A DNA stretch of 18,061 nt from an uncultured Collinsella sp. (GTDB lineage Bacteria; Actinomycetota; Coriobacteriia; Coriobacteriales; Coriobacteriaceae), in the NCBI GenBank assembly GCA_902463875.1, contig CABQHR010000015.1, positions 1 through 18,061 on the forward strand, written 5' to 3'. Positions within the stretch are counted from its first letter, which is position 1; each line of letters starts with the position of its first letter. The position numbers and the translations under genes are program-made. Under the pieces are notes generated by a model that ran no database searches, had not been told where the DNA came from, and saw nothing but the letters and a program-made list of their open reading frames with translations. This document shows positions 7,562 to 13,936 of the stretch, piece after piece.

Positions 7562-8887
7562 CTACTTAAGCTCCGGCCAGTAATCCTTATTGGCCTCGAT
7601 GAGCTTGTCGAGCACTTTGCGAGCCTTCTTTGCGTCACCGACCAGACGATTAAGCGTGAGTGCCTGCAGAGCCTTCTCGTAGGAACCCTCCATCCAAGCC
7701 TCAACGGTCAGGCGCTCATAGGCGTACTGGTTCTCCATAAGGCCGCGATAGAAGGTACCGATCTTGCCAACAGCATAGGGCTGCGGGCCATTGGCGCCCA
7801 CGCTTGCCGCGACCTCGACCATGGCGTCATCGGGCATGCCCTCGATAATGCCGTTGTTGGGCACGATGACAATGAAGGTCTTGTTGGTGTTGCGATAAAT
7901 GGCCGAGGTGATTTCCACGATCATATCGCCATGAGCGTCGTTTTGCACAACCGAGGAGTTCTTTGCGGTGCCGACTTTGGCAACACGCTCGCACTCGGCG
8001 AACACGCGCTTCTCACGACCGTTGATAACCTCGTCGGAGCGAGTGTAGTCGGGGTCGAGGTGAGCGACCTTGTACTCGGGATACAGATAGTACTGCAGAT
8101 AAGTGTTGGGCAGATAGTCGGGGAAGTCCTCGAGCATGTCCTTGACCATAGCGTAGGTATCAAGCCAGGACTGGTCACGCTGCTCGGCATCGGCAGGAAG
8201 GAAGCCGTTCTTCTCCGTGTACTCCTTAATCTGCGGCACGAGGTCATGGCCCTCTTCATCGTAGATGTGCTTAAACCAGCCAAAGTGATTGAGGCCGAAG
8301 TACACGGGCTCCGTCTTGCTCATATCGCGACCGAGCAGGCGACCGTAAGAGCGCATGAGGTTGACAGGCTGGTCGCAGATGTTGAGGACGCGATGCTCAT
8401 CGGGCAGGACGCGCTCGAGACCATATGCCACAATAGCAGCCGGGTTGGTGTAGTTGATAATCCACGCCTCCGGGCTATGAGCGCGAACGTCGTTGACGAT
8501 CTCAACCATGTCATGCATGGAGCGCATACCGTAAGCCATGCCGCCAGGGCCCACCGTTTCCTGGCCGATGATTCCCATATGCAGCGGAATCTTCTCGTCC
8601 TTGCTACGCATCTCGTAGCCACCGGTACGAATCTGGCAGAGGACAAAGTCGACGTCGGTATAAGCCTCGTCCTTATCGGTGGTGTAACCAAACTCCACAC
8701 CGGGCTCCTCCTCGGCGAAGAGGATCTTGCCAAACTCGCCGATCGGGCGCTGACGCTCGGCATCAATGTCATAGAGCATCACGCGGTTCAGCGGCAGAAT
8801 GTCCATGTGCTTGGTCAGGGCTTTAAGAATGCCAGGGCACCACGTGGAGCCGCCGCCAACGATCACAATATTGAGCTTATCCTTCAT
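7562..8887 (-). CDS. GH4 phospho-alpha-glucosidase with a CDQP active-site variant
   Basis: This 441-residue GH4 enzyme is encoded on the minus strand and has exactly the length of its paralogue at 1916-3241. The NAD-binding start reads IVGGGSTWCPGI (residues 9-20). The metal and acid residues are conserved as C171-D172, followed by Q173-P174 where alpha-specific enzymes normally have Met-Pro. H201 in GLNHFGWF and Y266 in TYLQYYLY are present, so the catalytic set is complete. Retention of the C-D pair favours an alpha-specific phosphoglucosidase over the beta-specific C-N-x-P group; the Gln may shift substrate choice. GGAGGG lies upstream of the ATG at 8887. It is the first gene of a two-gene operon with the EIICB permease and is divergent from the RpiR gene at 9186. 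Confidence 0.9.
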   Translation of the reverse strand: MKDKLNIVIVGGGSTWCPGILKALTKHMDILPLNRVMLYDIDAERQRPIGEFGKILFAEEEPGVEFGYTTDKDEAYTDVDFVLCQIRTGGYEMRSKDEKIPLHMGIIGQETVGPGGMAYGMRSMHDMVEIVNDVRAHSPEAWIINYTNPAAIVAYGLERVLPDEHRVLNICDQPVNLMRSYGRLLGRDMSKTEPVYFGLNHFGWFKHIYDEEGHDLVPQIKEYTEKNGFLPADAEQRDQSWLDTYAMVKDMLEDFPDYLPNTYLQYYLYPEYKVAHLDPDYTRSDEVINGREKRVFAECERVAKVGTAKNSSVVQNDAHGDMIVEITSAIYRNTNKTFIVIVPNNGIIEGMPDDAMVEVAASVGANGPQPYAVGKIGTFYRGLMENQYAYERLTVEAWMEGSYEKALQALTLNRLVGDAKKARKVLDKLIEANKDYWPELK

Positions 8888-8999
8888 GTTCCGTCCCTCC
8901 AGGGTTGGCTGATCGGTGTTCTCGAAGACCTTGGGCTCCGCGGTTGTCCTCGGCTTGCTTCGTTTCGATTGTCATTTTGCGACATAAGGTCATTTGAGA

Positions 9000-9030
9000 G
9001 TCCCCGTGTGGGCCAATGCGAAACGGGGAC
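9000..9030. repeat. GTCCCCGT/ACGGGGAC inverted repeat in the divergent promoter region
   Basis: GTCCCCGT (9000-9007) and ACGGGGAC (9023-9030) are perfect 8-base arms with a 15-base spacer. The repeat lies in the 298-base gap between the divergent GH4 gene and RpiR gene. It could be an operator for the GH4-permease operon or a dispersed palindromic element of the genome. I could not identify a convincing -35/-10 pair in this gap. Confidence 0.4.
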
Positions 9031-9091
9031 ACACGATTTCGCTCACGACACAGATATGTGTAGGCAGACACGCACGTTTGCCCAGTTCATG

Positions 9092-9118
9092 GGTAATAGG
9101 CAATCTTGACCGATTACC
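9092..9118. promoter_or_regulatory. Palindromic operator candidate upstream of rpiR
   Basis: GGTAATAGG (9092-9100) and CCGATTACC (9110-9118) form 9-base arms with one mismatch around a 9-base spacer that contains TTGA. The site is about 70-95 bases upstream of the RpiR start codon and between the divergent genes, which fits autoregulation or joint control of both transcripts. It does not match the paired motif in front of the other module. Confidence 0.4.
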
Positions 9119-9185
9119 GATTTCTCACCTGGCTACACAAAGCGGTACCATATGTACGACGAGGCGCGAGGGGCTGAAACATCTT

Positions 9186-9935
9186 ATGAAAGATCAAGAA
9201 TCTTTTTATGATCATGTGCGAGCTGGCGAGAGCAGGCTCAACGATCTCGAAAGCGAGATCATGCGCTACATCATCGAGCTGCGTGATGATATTGACGATG
9301 TCACGCTTAAGAGCGTTGCTGAACGGTTCTTCGTCGCTCCCAATACAATCGTCAGGCTTGCCCATAAGCTTGGCTTCTCGGGGTTTACGGAGCTCAAACA
9401 ATCGTATTCCGCCTCGCTCGACCGCAATCGATTCACTATCGAGACGCTTCCGCTCGACACCCAGCTCGTGCAGACCAAAGATCTGCTTAACGACCGGGTC
9501 ATCGATTCGGTTGTGAGTCTTATCCAGGACGCCTCGCATATCGTGTTCTTCTGCTCGGGCTTTTCGAAATACCCGTGCCTCGAAATGGCTGAAAAGCTCA
9601 AAATAATGGGTAAGAATACCGACACGCTCAGTGAACGCCACGTCATGAGGCATTACGCAGAACTCCTCGGCAAAAACGACCTGGTCTTCAGCGTTTCCGT
9701 AAGCGGCGAGACGCAGGTGTCTATTGACGCCACATCGATAGCCAAAACGCGCGGATGCAAGGTCGTCACACTCACCGGCTTTTCTCGAAATTCTCTCTCG
9801 AAACTAGCCGACTACCCGATCTACACCGTGCAAAAAGAAATCCGCTTGGGCAGCATGGACCTCGACAGTCGATTGATGTTCTATTACGTTTTCGAATTGA
9901 TATTTGAGCGCTACTTCAAACTGGCCAAGAAATAA
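9186..9935 (+). CDS. MurR/RpiR family transcriptional regulator (second)
   Basis: This 249-residue RpiR-type regulator has a helix-turn-helix at about residues 39-65 (VTLKSVAERFFVAPNTIVRLAHKLG) and a SIS domain at about 105-240. Phosphosugar-loop features include FFCSGFS at 121-127 and SVSGETQVS at 171-179. The reading frame is open upstream to 8994, but that extension would run through the intergenic repeats. I chose the ATG at 9186 because it starts at the normal N-terminus for the family; its best Shine-Dalgarno, AGGGG at 9169-9173, is 12 bases away, which is rather long. It is divergent from the GH4-EIICB operon at 5917-8887 and most likely regulates it in response to a phosphorylated alpha-glucoside or glucose-6-phosphate. 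Confidence 0.87.
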   Translation: MKDQESFYDHVRAGESRLNDLESEIMRYIIELRDDIDDVTLKSVAERFFVAPNTIVRLAHKLGFSGFTELKQSYSASLDRNRFTIETLPLDTQLVQTKDLLNDRVIDSVVSLIQDASHIVFFCSGFSKYPCLEMAEKLKIMGKNTDTLSERHVMRHYAELLGKNDLVFSVSVSGETQVSIDATSIAKTRGCKVVTLTGFSRNSLSKLADYPIYTVQKEIRLGSMDLDSRLMFYYVFELIFERYFKLAKK

Positions 9936-9996
9936 AACTTGGCATACGCCCGGCTTCGACTCTTTAGCAGCCTTCTTATATGAAAGGTATCGTTCT

Positions 9997-10035
9997 ATGC
10001 AACGTGTACTGTTTATCTGTCATGGGAATATTTGA
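9997..10035 (+). pseudogene. 5' remnant of a low-molecular-weight protein tyrosine phosphatase gene
   Basis: An ATG at 9997, preceded by GAAAGG at a normal distance, opens a 12-codon frame reading MQRVLFICHGNI and then TGA. This is the start of the LMW-PTP family, in which a strand such as K-V-L-F-V leads into the active-site loop C-x-G-N-x-C-R-S. Here the frame ends after C-H-G-N-I, so the second cysteine, the arginine and everything after are missing. No continuation is visible in any frame downstream. The start lies 61 bases after the RpiR stop. The simplest reading is that foreign DNA or a deletion joined the gene at about 10030-10035. A genuine 12-residue peptide is possible but much less likely, given the match to the family start and the good ribosome-binding site. 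Confidence 0.7.
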
Positions 10036-10037
10036 CT

Positions 10038-10078
10038 AAAGGAGCAAACCGCCTCGTAAATGAGTGGTTTGCCCTTTT
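10038..10078. terminator. Rho-independent terminator at the left boundary
   Basis: AAAGGAGCAAACC (10038-10050) pairs with GGTTTGCCCTTTT (10066-10078), with one A-C mismatch and a G-T wobble. CTC/GAG pairing continues inside around a small loop. The A-rich left flank and T-rich right flank let it work on both strands. It starts 3 bases after the stop of the phosphatase remnant and would end transcription from the RpiR gene. Confidence 0.7.
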
Positions 10079-10093
10079 CATCTTGCTGCTATG

Positions 10094-10112
10094 CAACTTT
10101 TTCACAACTTTT
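10094..10112 (+). repeat. Short direct repeat near the putative island boundary
   Basis: CAACTTTT occurs at 10094-10101 and again at 10105-10112, an 11-base period. It lies between the boundary terminator and the end of the XRE gene. Such helically phased repeats can be recombinase arm sites, but two copies this short and A/T-rich could be chance. Confidence 0.25.
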
Positions 10113-10130
10113 GAGTGTTGGAATTCGCCC

Positions 10131-10481
10131 CTAGCCGCGTCTTTTAGCCATCGCATCCCGCAGCGCCCGAAGCACTTCGATTGCCACGGGCAGCTCGTCG
10201 ACCTCGAACGAATCCAGGATCTCTCGCACCTCTAACGAAAGCGTCGACTTATCAGGCCTCGGCTCGTCGGACAGCAGCGCGTCGGCGCCGACCGAAAGCT
10301 CCTCGGCAATCTTCGATAGCACGGGCAGGCTCAGCTTAGTGTTTCCGGTCTCGATATGGCTCATATGCGTGACGGAGATGCCGACCTTTCCTGCCAGCGC
10401 CTCCTGCGACATCCCGCAGGCCTTACGGTACCGCCGTATGCGTTGGCCTATTTCGAAATACTTCACACTATCACCGCCCAT
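10131..10481 (-). CDS. XRE-family transcriptional regulator
   Basis: This protein of about 116 residues carries a HTH_3/Cro-C1-type helix-turn-helix at residues 11-65 (IGQRIRRYRKACGMSQEALA, then VGISVTHMSHIETG). An acidic linker and a helical C-terminal tail of about 40 residues follow. It is probably a dimeric DNA-binding repressor. The frame is open to TTG at 10523. I chose the ATG at 10481, which lies inside the 36-base palindrome and has no good Shine-Dalgarno; GTG at 10466, giving MKYFEIG, lies just after the palindrome behind a weak GGGCGG and is a real alternative. The gene is divergent from the surface-gene run. Autoregulation and control of that run through the palindrome are the natural inference. 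Confidence 0.8.
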   Translation of the reverse strand: MGGDSVKYFEIGQRIRRYRKACGMSQEALAGKVGISVTHMSHIETGNTKLSLPVLSKIAEELSVGADALLSDEPRPDKSTLSLEVREILDSFEVDELPVAIEVLRALRDAMAKRRG

Positions 10482-10511
10482 ACGAATCAATCTGACTTGA
10501 ATCGTATGGGC
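10476..10511. promoter_or_regulatory. 36-bp near-perfect palindrome, probable XRE operator
   Basis: GCCCATACGAATCAA (10476-10490) and TTGAATCGTATGGGC (10497-10511) form 15-base arms with one mismatch and a 6-base centre. The site covers the XRE start region and lies just upstream of the rightward TATAAT at 10525. Its size and position fit a dimer- or tetramer-binding operator for the adjacent XRE protein. In the leftward mRNA it would also fold over the ATG at 10481. Confidence 0.6.
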
Positions 10512-10522
10512 ATTTCTCTGCA

Positions 10523-10530
10523 AGTATAAT
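10523..10530. promoter_or_regulatory. Overlapping divergent -10 elements
   Basis: The same bases give TATAAT on the plus strand (10525-10530) and TATACT on the minus strand (10528-10523). They could start the surface-gene transcript rightward and the XRE transcript leftward. No clear -35 hexamer lies at 16-18 bases on either strand, so activation or an extended promoter may be needed. The palindrome at 10476-10511 occupies the position a rightward -35 element would take. Confidence 0.45.
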
Positions 10531-10593
10531 AAACTGTAGGGGCTAATTATTGCCTATGTAGTTCAATTATGAGCAATAGTCAGCATTCCGAAA

Positions 10594-10618
10594 ACGGGTG
10601 CGCCGAAGGCGCACCCGT
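10594..10618 (+). other. Leader hairpin before gene A1
   Basis: ACGGGTGCGCC (10594-10604) and GGCGCACCCGT (10608-10618) form a perfect 11-bp stem with a GAA loop. It ends 24 bases before the GTG start of A1 and just before the GAGGAGAAGGG ribosome-binding region. No T-run follows. A similar hairpin of unrelated sequence precedes the paralogue A2. Confidence 0.6.
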
Positions 10619-10642
10619 ATATCGAGGAGAAGGGTAAAGGCC

Positions 10643-11446
10643 GTGGGGGAACAAACGGCAGATCTGCTGGCGGGAATCACGACCGCGCACGACCTGATGC
10701 ATCGCGTGGTCAATCTGCAAAATCGCATCAACCAACTGACCACGCAGTTCTCGCAAAAGACAGCAAGGAAGACCAAGCGGCACCCCGTGCTCTATGCCAT
10801 AGCCGGTTTCCTCATCGCCTTCACGCTCATCACGAGCACGCCGCTCTGCGCGCTCACGTATCCGTTCTCCCTCCCGTTCTACGCGACCGGAGGACCGGAC
10901 CTCCAAAGGGACGTCTGGAATGCCATAAACCTGATCGTCTCCGCCGTCATCGGCGTGGTCCTCTACCTGGTCATCGCCAAGGCGGCCGACACGTCCCGCG
11001 CCCGCCGCAACGTCTATATCGACAACAACAACGCCGTGGTCGACGCAAATAACCAGGCGCTCGCGCAGAGCATCGAGCAAACCAAGCAGGAGATCTTCAC
11101 CGTGTAGCAACGTTGGGCGGCAGAGGTCGCGCCGTGGTACCCCATGGACTATGACAACACCGCAGCCGTCGACTTCTTCCTCTCCGCCGTGCGCAACCAT
11201 CGCGCCACCACCGTGCAGGAGATGGTGAACCTCTACGAGACCGAGATGGACCAGCGACGCACGGAGGCGGGGCAGCAGGAGATGCTCAACCAGCAGCGCA
11301 TCGGCAACATGCTCCAGATCGGCAACCTCTTTATGCAGGGGCAGATTCTCAACCAGGCCCAGCAGATCAACGCGAACACCGCAAGCACGAGCAGGAACGT
11401 CGATTGGATCGCGCGCGATGTGTTCGGCAAACGCAACGGACTGTAA
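10643..11446 (+). pseudogene. Two-TM coiled-coil membrane protein A1, interrupted by an amber codon
   Basis: Read from GTG at 10643 (VGEQTADLLAG), this frame encodes 267 codons closely similar to the intact protein at 14993-15781. A TAG at 11105-11107 (codon 155) interrupts it; the paralogue has CAG there, so one C-to-T change explains it. The frame then continues undisturbed to TAA at 11444-11446. The N-terminal part keeps the KTKRHPVLYAI motif and two hydrophobic segments (about residues 48-66 and 90-110). The severed part holds VAPWYPMDYD, AVRNHRATTVQEMVNLYETEM and the Q/N-rich helical tail. A restart at ATG 11144 could yield a 100-residue fragment, but no ribosome-binding site supports it. 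Either the gene is newly dead, or the amber codon is suppressed. The protein family is not one I recognise. Confidence 0.75.
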
Positions 11447-11494
11447 CCGGCCGATTTAACGAAAACGTAAACCCAAAAGAAAGGAAAAGGGAAG

Positions 11495-12709
11495 ATGAAA
11501 TCAACGACATGGAAAAGAGGGGTGCTGACCCTCGCGGGCGTGTTCGCCCTGTGCGTAGCACTGCTGTCCGGCGCGCGCGGCGCCTATGCCGAGGAAATCA
11601 GCGGCAACGGCTGGACGCTCAACGACGGCGTGCTCACGTTGACGGCGGACATCCCCACGGCAACCACATATGACTGGACGCAGTACGCCTCGCAGATCAC
11701 AGAGGTCAAGGTTGCCGAGGGCGTCACGGAAATCCCCGGCACCGCGTTCGCCTCGTACGGTAGCGTCCAGTACAGCAACCTGCATAAGGTGACGCTGTCC
11801 TCCACGGTGAAGACCATCAGGGTCTCCGCATTCGCGGACAACCCTAGCCTCACCGAGGTCCATCTGAACGATGAGCTGGAGCGCGTGTGGAACTGCGCGT
11901 TCCAGAATGCGGGATTCACCGAGATCAAGCTGCCCGCAAACGTCGACTGGCATTCCGATGTCTTCGTCTACTGCAAGAAGCTCACCTCGGTGACCATTCC
12001 CTCCGGTTCCACATGGGGCGGCGGCGGCAACGCGCAGTTCTACGGCTGCACCAGCCTTGAGAACGTGCATGTCGAGGAGGGCGTGACCGAGATCCCCGAC
12101 CAGTTCCTCAACCAATGCGACAGCCTCAAGAATGTCTGGATCCCCAAATCCGTCACGGCCATCCATTCGACGCCCATTCTCAACTGCCGCATCATCGGCT
12201 ACAAGGGGACCGAGGCGGAGCGCTATGCGAAGTGGCGTCAGGAGGTCGGCGTGAACACCGTTGAGTTCCATGCCATCGACGGCGACGCGCACGAAGGTAC
12301 TTGGAAGGTCACGACCCCCGCGACCTGCACCGCGCCCGGGCAGGAGCAGCTGACATGCGATATCTGCGGGGCCGTCCAGACGCGCGAGATCGCGGCGACC
12401 GACCACACATGGGACAAGGGCACCGTGACTACCGAGCCCACCGCGACGAAGGAGGGCGTGCGCACCTACACCTGCACCAAATGCGGCGCCACCAAGACCG
12501 AGACCGTCGCCGCCCTCGGGACGTCGACCGAGCAGAAAAAGCAAGCGCAGGCAAACGGCTCGAATGGCTCGAACGCAAAAACCGATGCCAAGAACGGCGA
12601 GCTGCCCAAGACGGGTGACAACATCCTCCCCTTCCTCGCAACGCTCGCAGTATCCTTGGCGCTCATCTCGGCCGGCGTCTTCATGGAGCGCATGCGCGCC
12701 TCAAAGTAA
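11495..12709 (+). CDS. LPKTG-anchored leucine-rich-repeat surface protein (B)
   Basis: This 404-residue protein is exported and probably attached to peptidoglycan by sortase. A signal peptide covers residues 1-32 (cleavage near AYA-EE). Residues about 65-230 contain BspA/LRR_5-type repeats, recognisable by recurring patterns such as VTEIPGTAF, LTEVHLNDEL, LTSVTIPSGS and LKNVWIPKSV. A C-terminal region holds two similar modules, each with CxxCG: C288/C291 in LTCDICGAVQ and C327/C330 in YTCTKCGATK. A Q/N/S-rich spacer leads to LPKTG at 370-374, a hydrophobic helix and the basic tail ERMRASK. The ATG follows GGAAAAGGGAAG. It starts 48 bases after the broken A1 gene and is followed 48 bases later by C1. 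LRR_5 surface proteins often bind host or bacterial ligands; the partner here is unknown. The sortase is not in the window. Confidence 0.88.
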   Translation: MKSTTWKRGVLTLAGVFALCVALLSGARGAYAEEISGNGWTLNDGVLTLTADIPTATTYDWTQYASQITEVKVAEGVTEIPGTAFASYGSVQYSNLHKVTLSSTVKTIRVSAFADNPSLTEVHLNDELERVWNCAFQNAGFTEIKLPANVDWHSDVFVYCKKLTSVTIPSGSTWGGGGNAQFYGCTSLENVHVEEGVTEIPDQFLNQCDSLKNVWIPKSVTAIHSTPILNCRIIGYKGTEAERYAKWRQEVGVNTVEFHAIDGDAHEGTWKVTTPATCTAPGQEQLTCDICGAVQTREIAATDHTWDKGTVTTEPTATKEGVRTYTCTKCGATKTETVAALGTSTEQKKQAQANGSNGSNAKTDAKNGELPKTGDNILPFLATLAVSLALISAGVFMERMRASK

Positions 12710-12757
12710 TTTCTCAAGAGCGAACAGACATCACGGAGGAAGGAAGCGGGATAAGAG

Positions 12758-13792
12758 ATGGCTGACAGATCCGGCAAAAAGAAGCGGGCGGCACTGTGGG
12801 TGGCGATAGGTATCGCGGCGGTGGTCGCCATCTGCTGCGGAGGCGCCTATCTATATCTCTCGGCGCAGGTGTCCAAGACCTACGGCGTTCCCCTCGTCGT
12901 AAACGCCGAAGGGCTTGACACGCGAAAGGGCACGAAGATCGCCATCCATGCCACCGGAAAGGACTCCTCGGGCAACAGTGTGGACAGCGTGTTCCACGCG
13001 GGGTCGGACTCTTCGGACATCGCCCTCAGGCCGGGAGATTACCGCCTTGCGATCGAAGCGTCACCCATCGCGGCGGACGGAACCATCTACGACACCAAGG
13101 GCGCGTCCACGAAGGTCAGCATCGACAAGGACGGCAAAGTCAACGTCAAGAAGGAAATCACCATCAAGCCTGTCCCCGCAGAAGAGGTGACGGACGCGCA
13201 GATCGATGCGGCATATAAAGCAGCAAAGGACAGCGGCATAAGCTCGTCAAAGCTCGACAAGCTCAAAGAGAAGGCACAAAAGCGCAGGGACGACGCCGTG
13301 GCAGCCAAGAAGGCCGAGGAAGAGAAAAAGACCGACGAGGCGAGCACTTCCGAGAGCGAGCAGACGTCAACGGACCAGGCATCCAGCGGTGGCCATTCGT
13401 TCACGACCGACTACTTCTACGTGGACGTGCCGTCCGATTGGAAGCAGAACGAGTGGAGCGTGACCCAGCTAGACGACCACACGTGGCAGATTTCGCACAA
13501 ACCGGCCAACGACTACGGCGGCGCAATCTGCATCGCCGTTGCGAAAGATAACCCGTGGCCGGTATACGGCACGCAGGAACTCGGCGCGACCGGCACCGGA
13601 CTGAACGTATATGTCGGCAACGGGGCGGGAGACGGCCTGGAGAAGTATCTGACGATCGGGCTCACCAAGTCATGGGACCCGAACGATCCCAACTCCGTCC
13701 GCGGCGACGGCATGACGAACTCCCAATTCCAGGATCAGCTCAACGCGAGAGAGTGGCTCAAGGCACAGCAGGAAAGCCAACAACAACAATAA
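12758..13792 (+). CDS. N-terminally anchored extracellular beta-domain protein (C1)
   Basis: This 344-residue protein has a basic start and one N-terminal membrane helix (about residues 12-35), so the rest should lie outside the cell. Residues about 45-140 form a beta-rich domain with RPGDYRLAIEASPIAADGTIYDT, followed by PAEEVTDAQIDAAYKAAKDSG. A charged helical linker (about 165-210) follows. The C-terminal domain (about 213-335) begins FTTDYFYVDVPSDWKQNEW. The beta domain and the P-A-x-x-V-T-D segment are clearly related to the protein at 15845-16975, although the C-terminal halves differ. The ATG follows GGAGGAAGGAAG. No LPxTG or lipobox is present. I do not know its function; a surface-exposed binding or structural role is inferred only from topology and neighbours. 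Confidence 0.82.
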   Translation: MADRSGKKKRAALWVAIGIAAVVAICCGGAYLYLSAQVSKTYGVPLVVNAEGLDTRKGTKIAIHATGKDSSGNSVDSVFHAGSDSSDIALRPGDYRLAIEASPIAADGTIYDTKGASTKVSIDKDGKVNVKKEITIKPVPAEEVTDAQIDAAYKAAKDSGISSSKLDKLKEKAQKRRDDAVAAKKAEEEKKTDEASTSESEQTSTDQASSGGHSFTTDYFYVDVPSDWKQNEWSVTQLDDHTWQISHKPANDYGGAICIAVAKDNPWPVYGTQELGATGTGLNVYVGNGAGDGLEKYLTIGLTKSWDPNDPNSVRGDGMTNSQFQDQLNAREWLKAQQESQQQQ

Positions 13793-13832
13793 GTTGCATA
13801 GGGACAAGCCGAACGGCTCCGGAATCTTTACC

Positions 13833-13855
13833 GGGGCAGTCGTTCGACTTGCCCC
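13833..13855 (+). other. Hairpin in the C1-D gap
   Basis: GGGGCAGTCG (13833-13842) pairs with CGACTTGCCCC (13845-13855) with one bulged base and a 2-base loop, so the innermost pairs must open. CTTCCC follows, not a T-run. It lies 78 bases before the lipoprotein ribosome-binding site and may weaken readthrough or protect an mRNA end. Confidence 0.4.
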
Positions 13856-13936
13856 CTTCCCATCAAAGCCGACGGGAAAGCATCGAGCAACAAGCTAAAT
13901 CGACAAAGCAAGCGAACGCAAAAGGAGAAAACAACC

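Noticed and set aside
7931..9109. A 392-codon plus-strand frame opposite the second GH4 gene
   Set aside because: It is antisense to a gene with intact GH4 motifs and has no recognisable domain.
8994..9185. A 64-residue N-terminal extension of the second RpiR regulator
   Set aside because: The extension crosses the palindromes, has no RpiR-like sequence, and the family start matches the ATG at 9186.
11144..11446. A separate 100-residue gene after the amber codon
   Set aside because: It lies in the same frame as A1 and aligns with the C-terminal part of A2; no ribosome-binding site precedes the ATG, so it is better described as the severed end of A1.
11501..12544. A 347-codon minus-strand frame opposite the LRR gene
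   Set aside because: The plus strand has a signal peptide, LRR repeats and LPKTG in one frame; the antisense product is Gly/Arg-rich and featureless.
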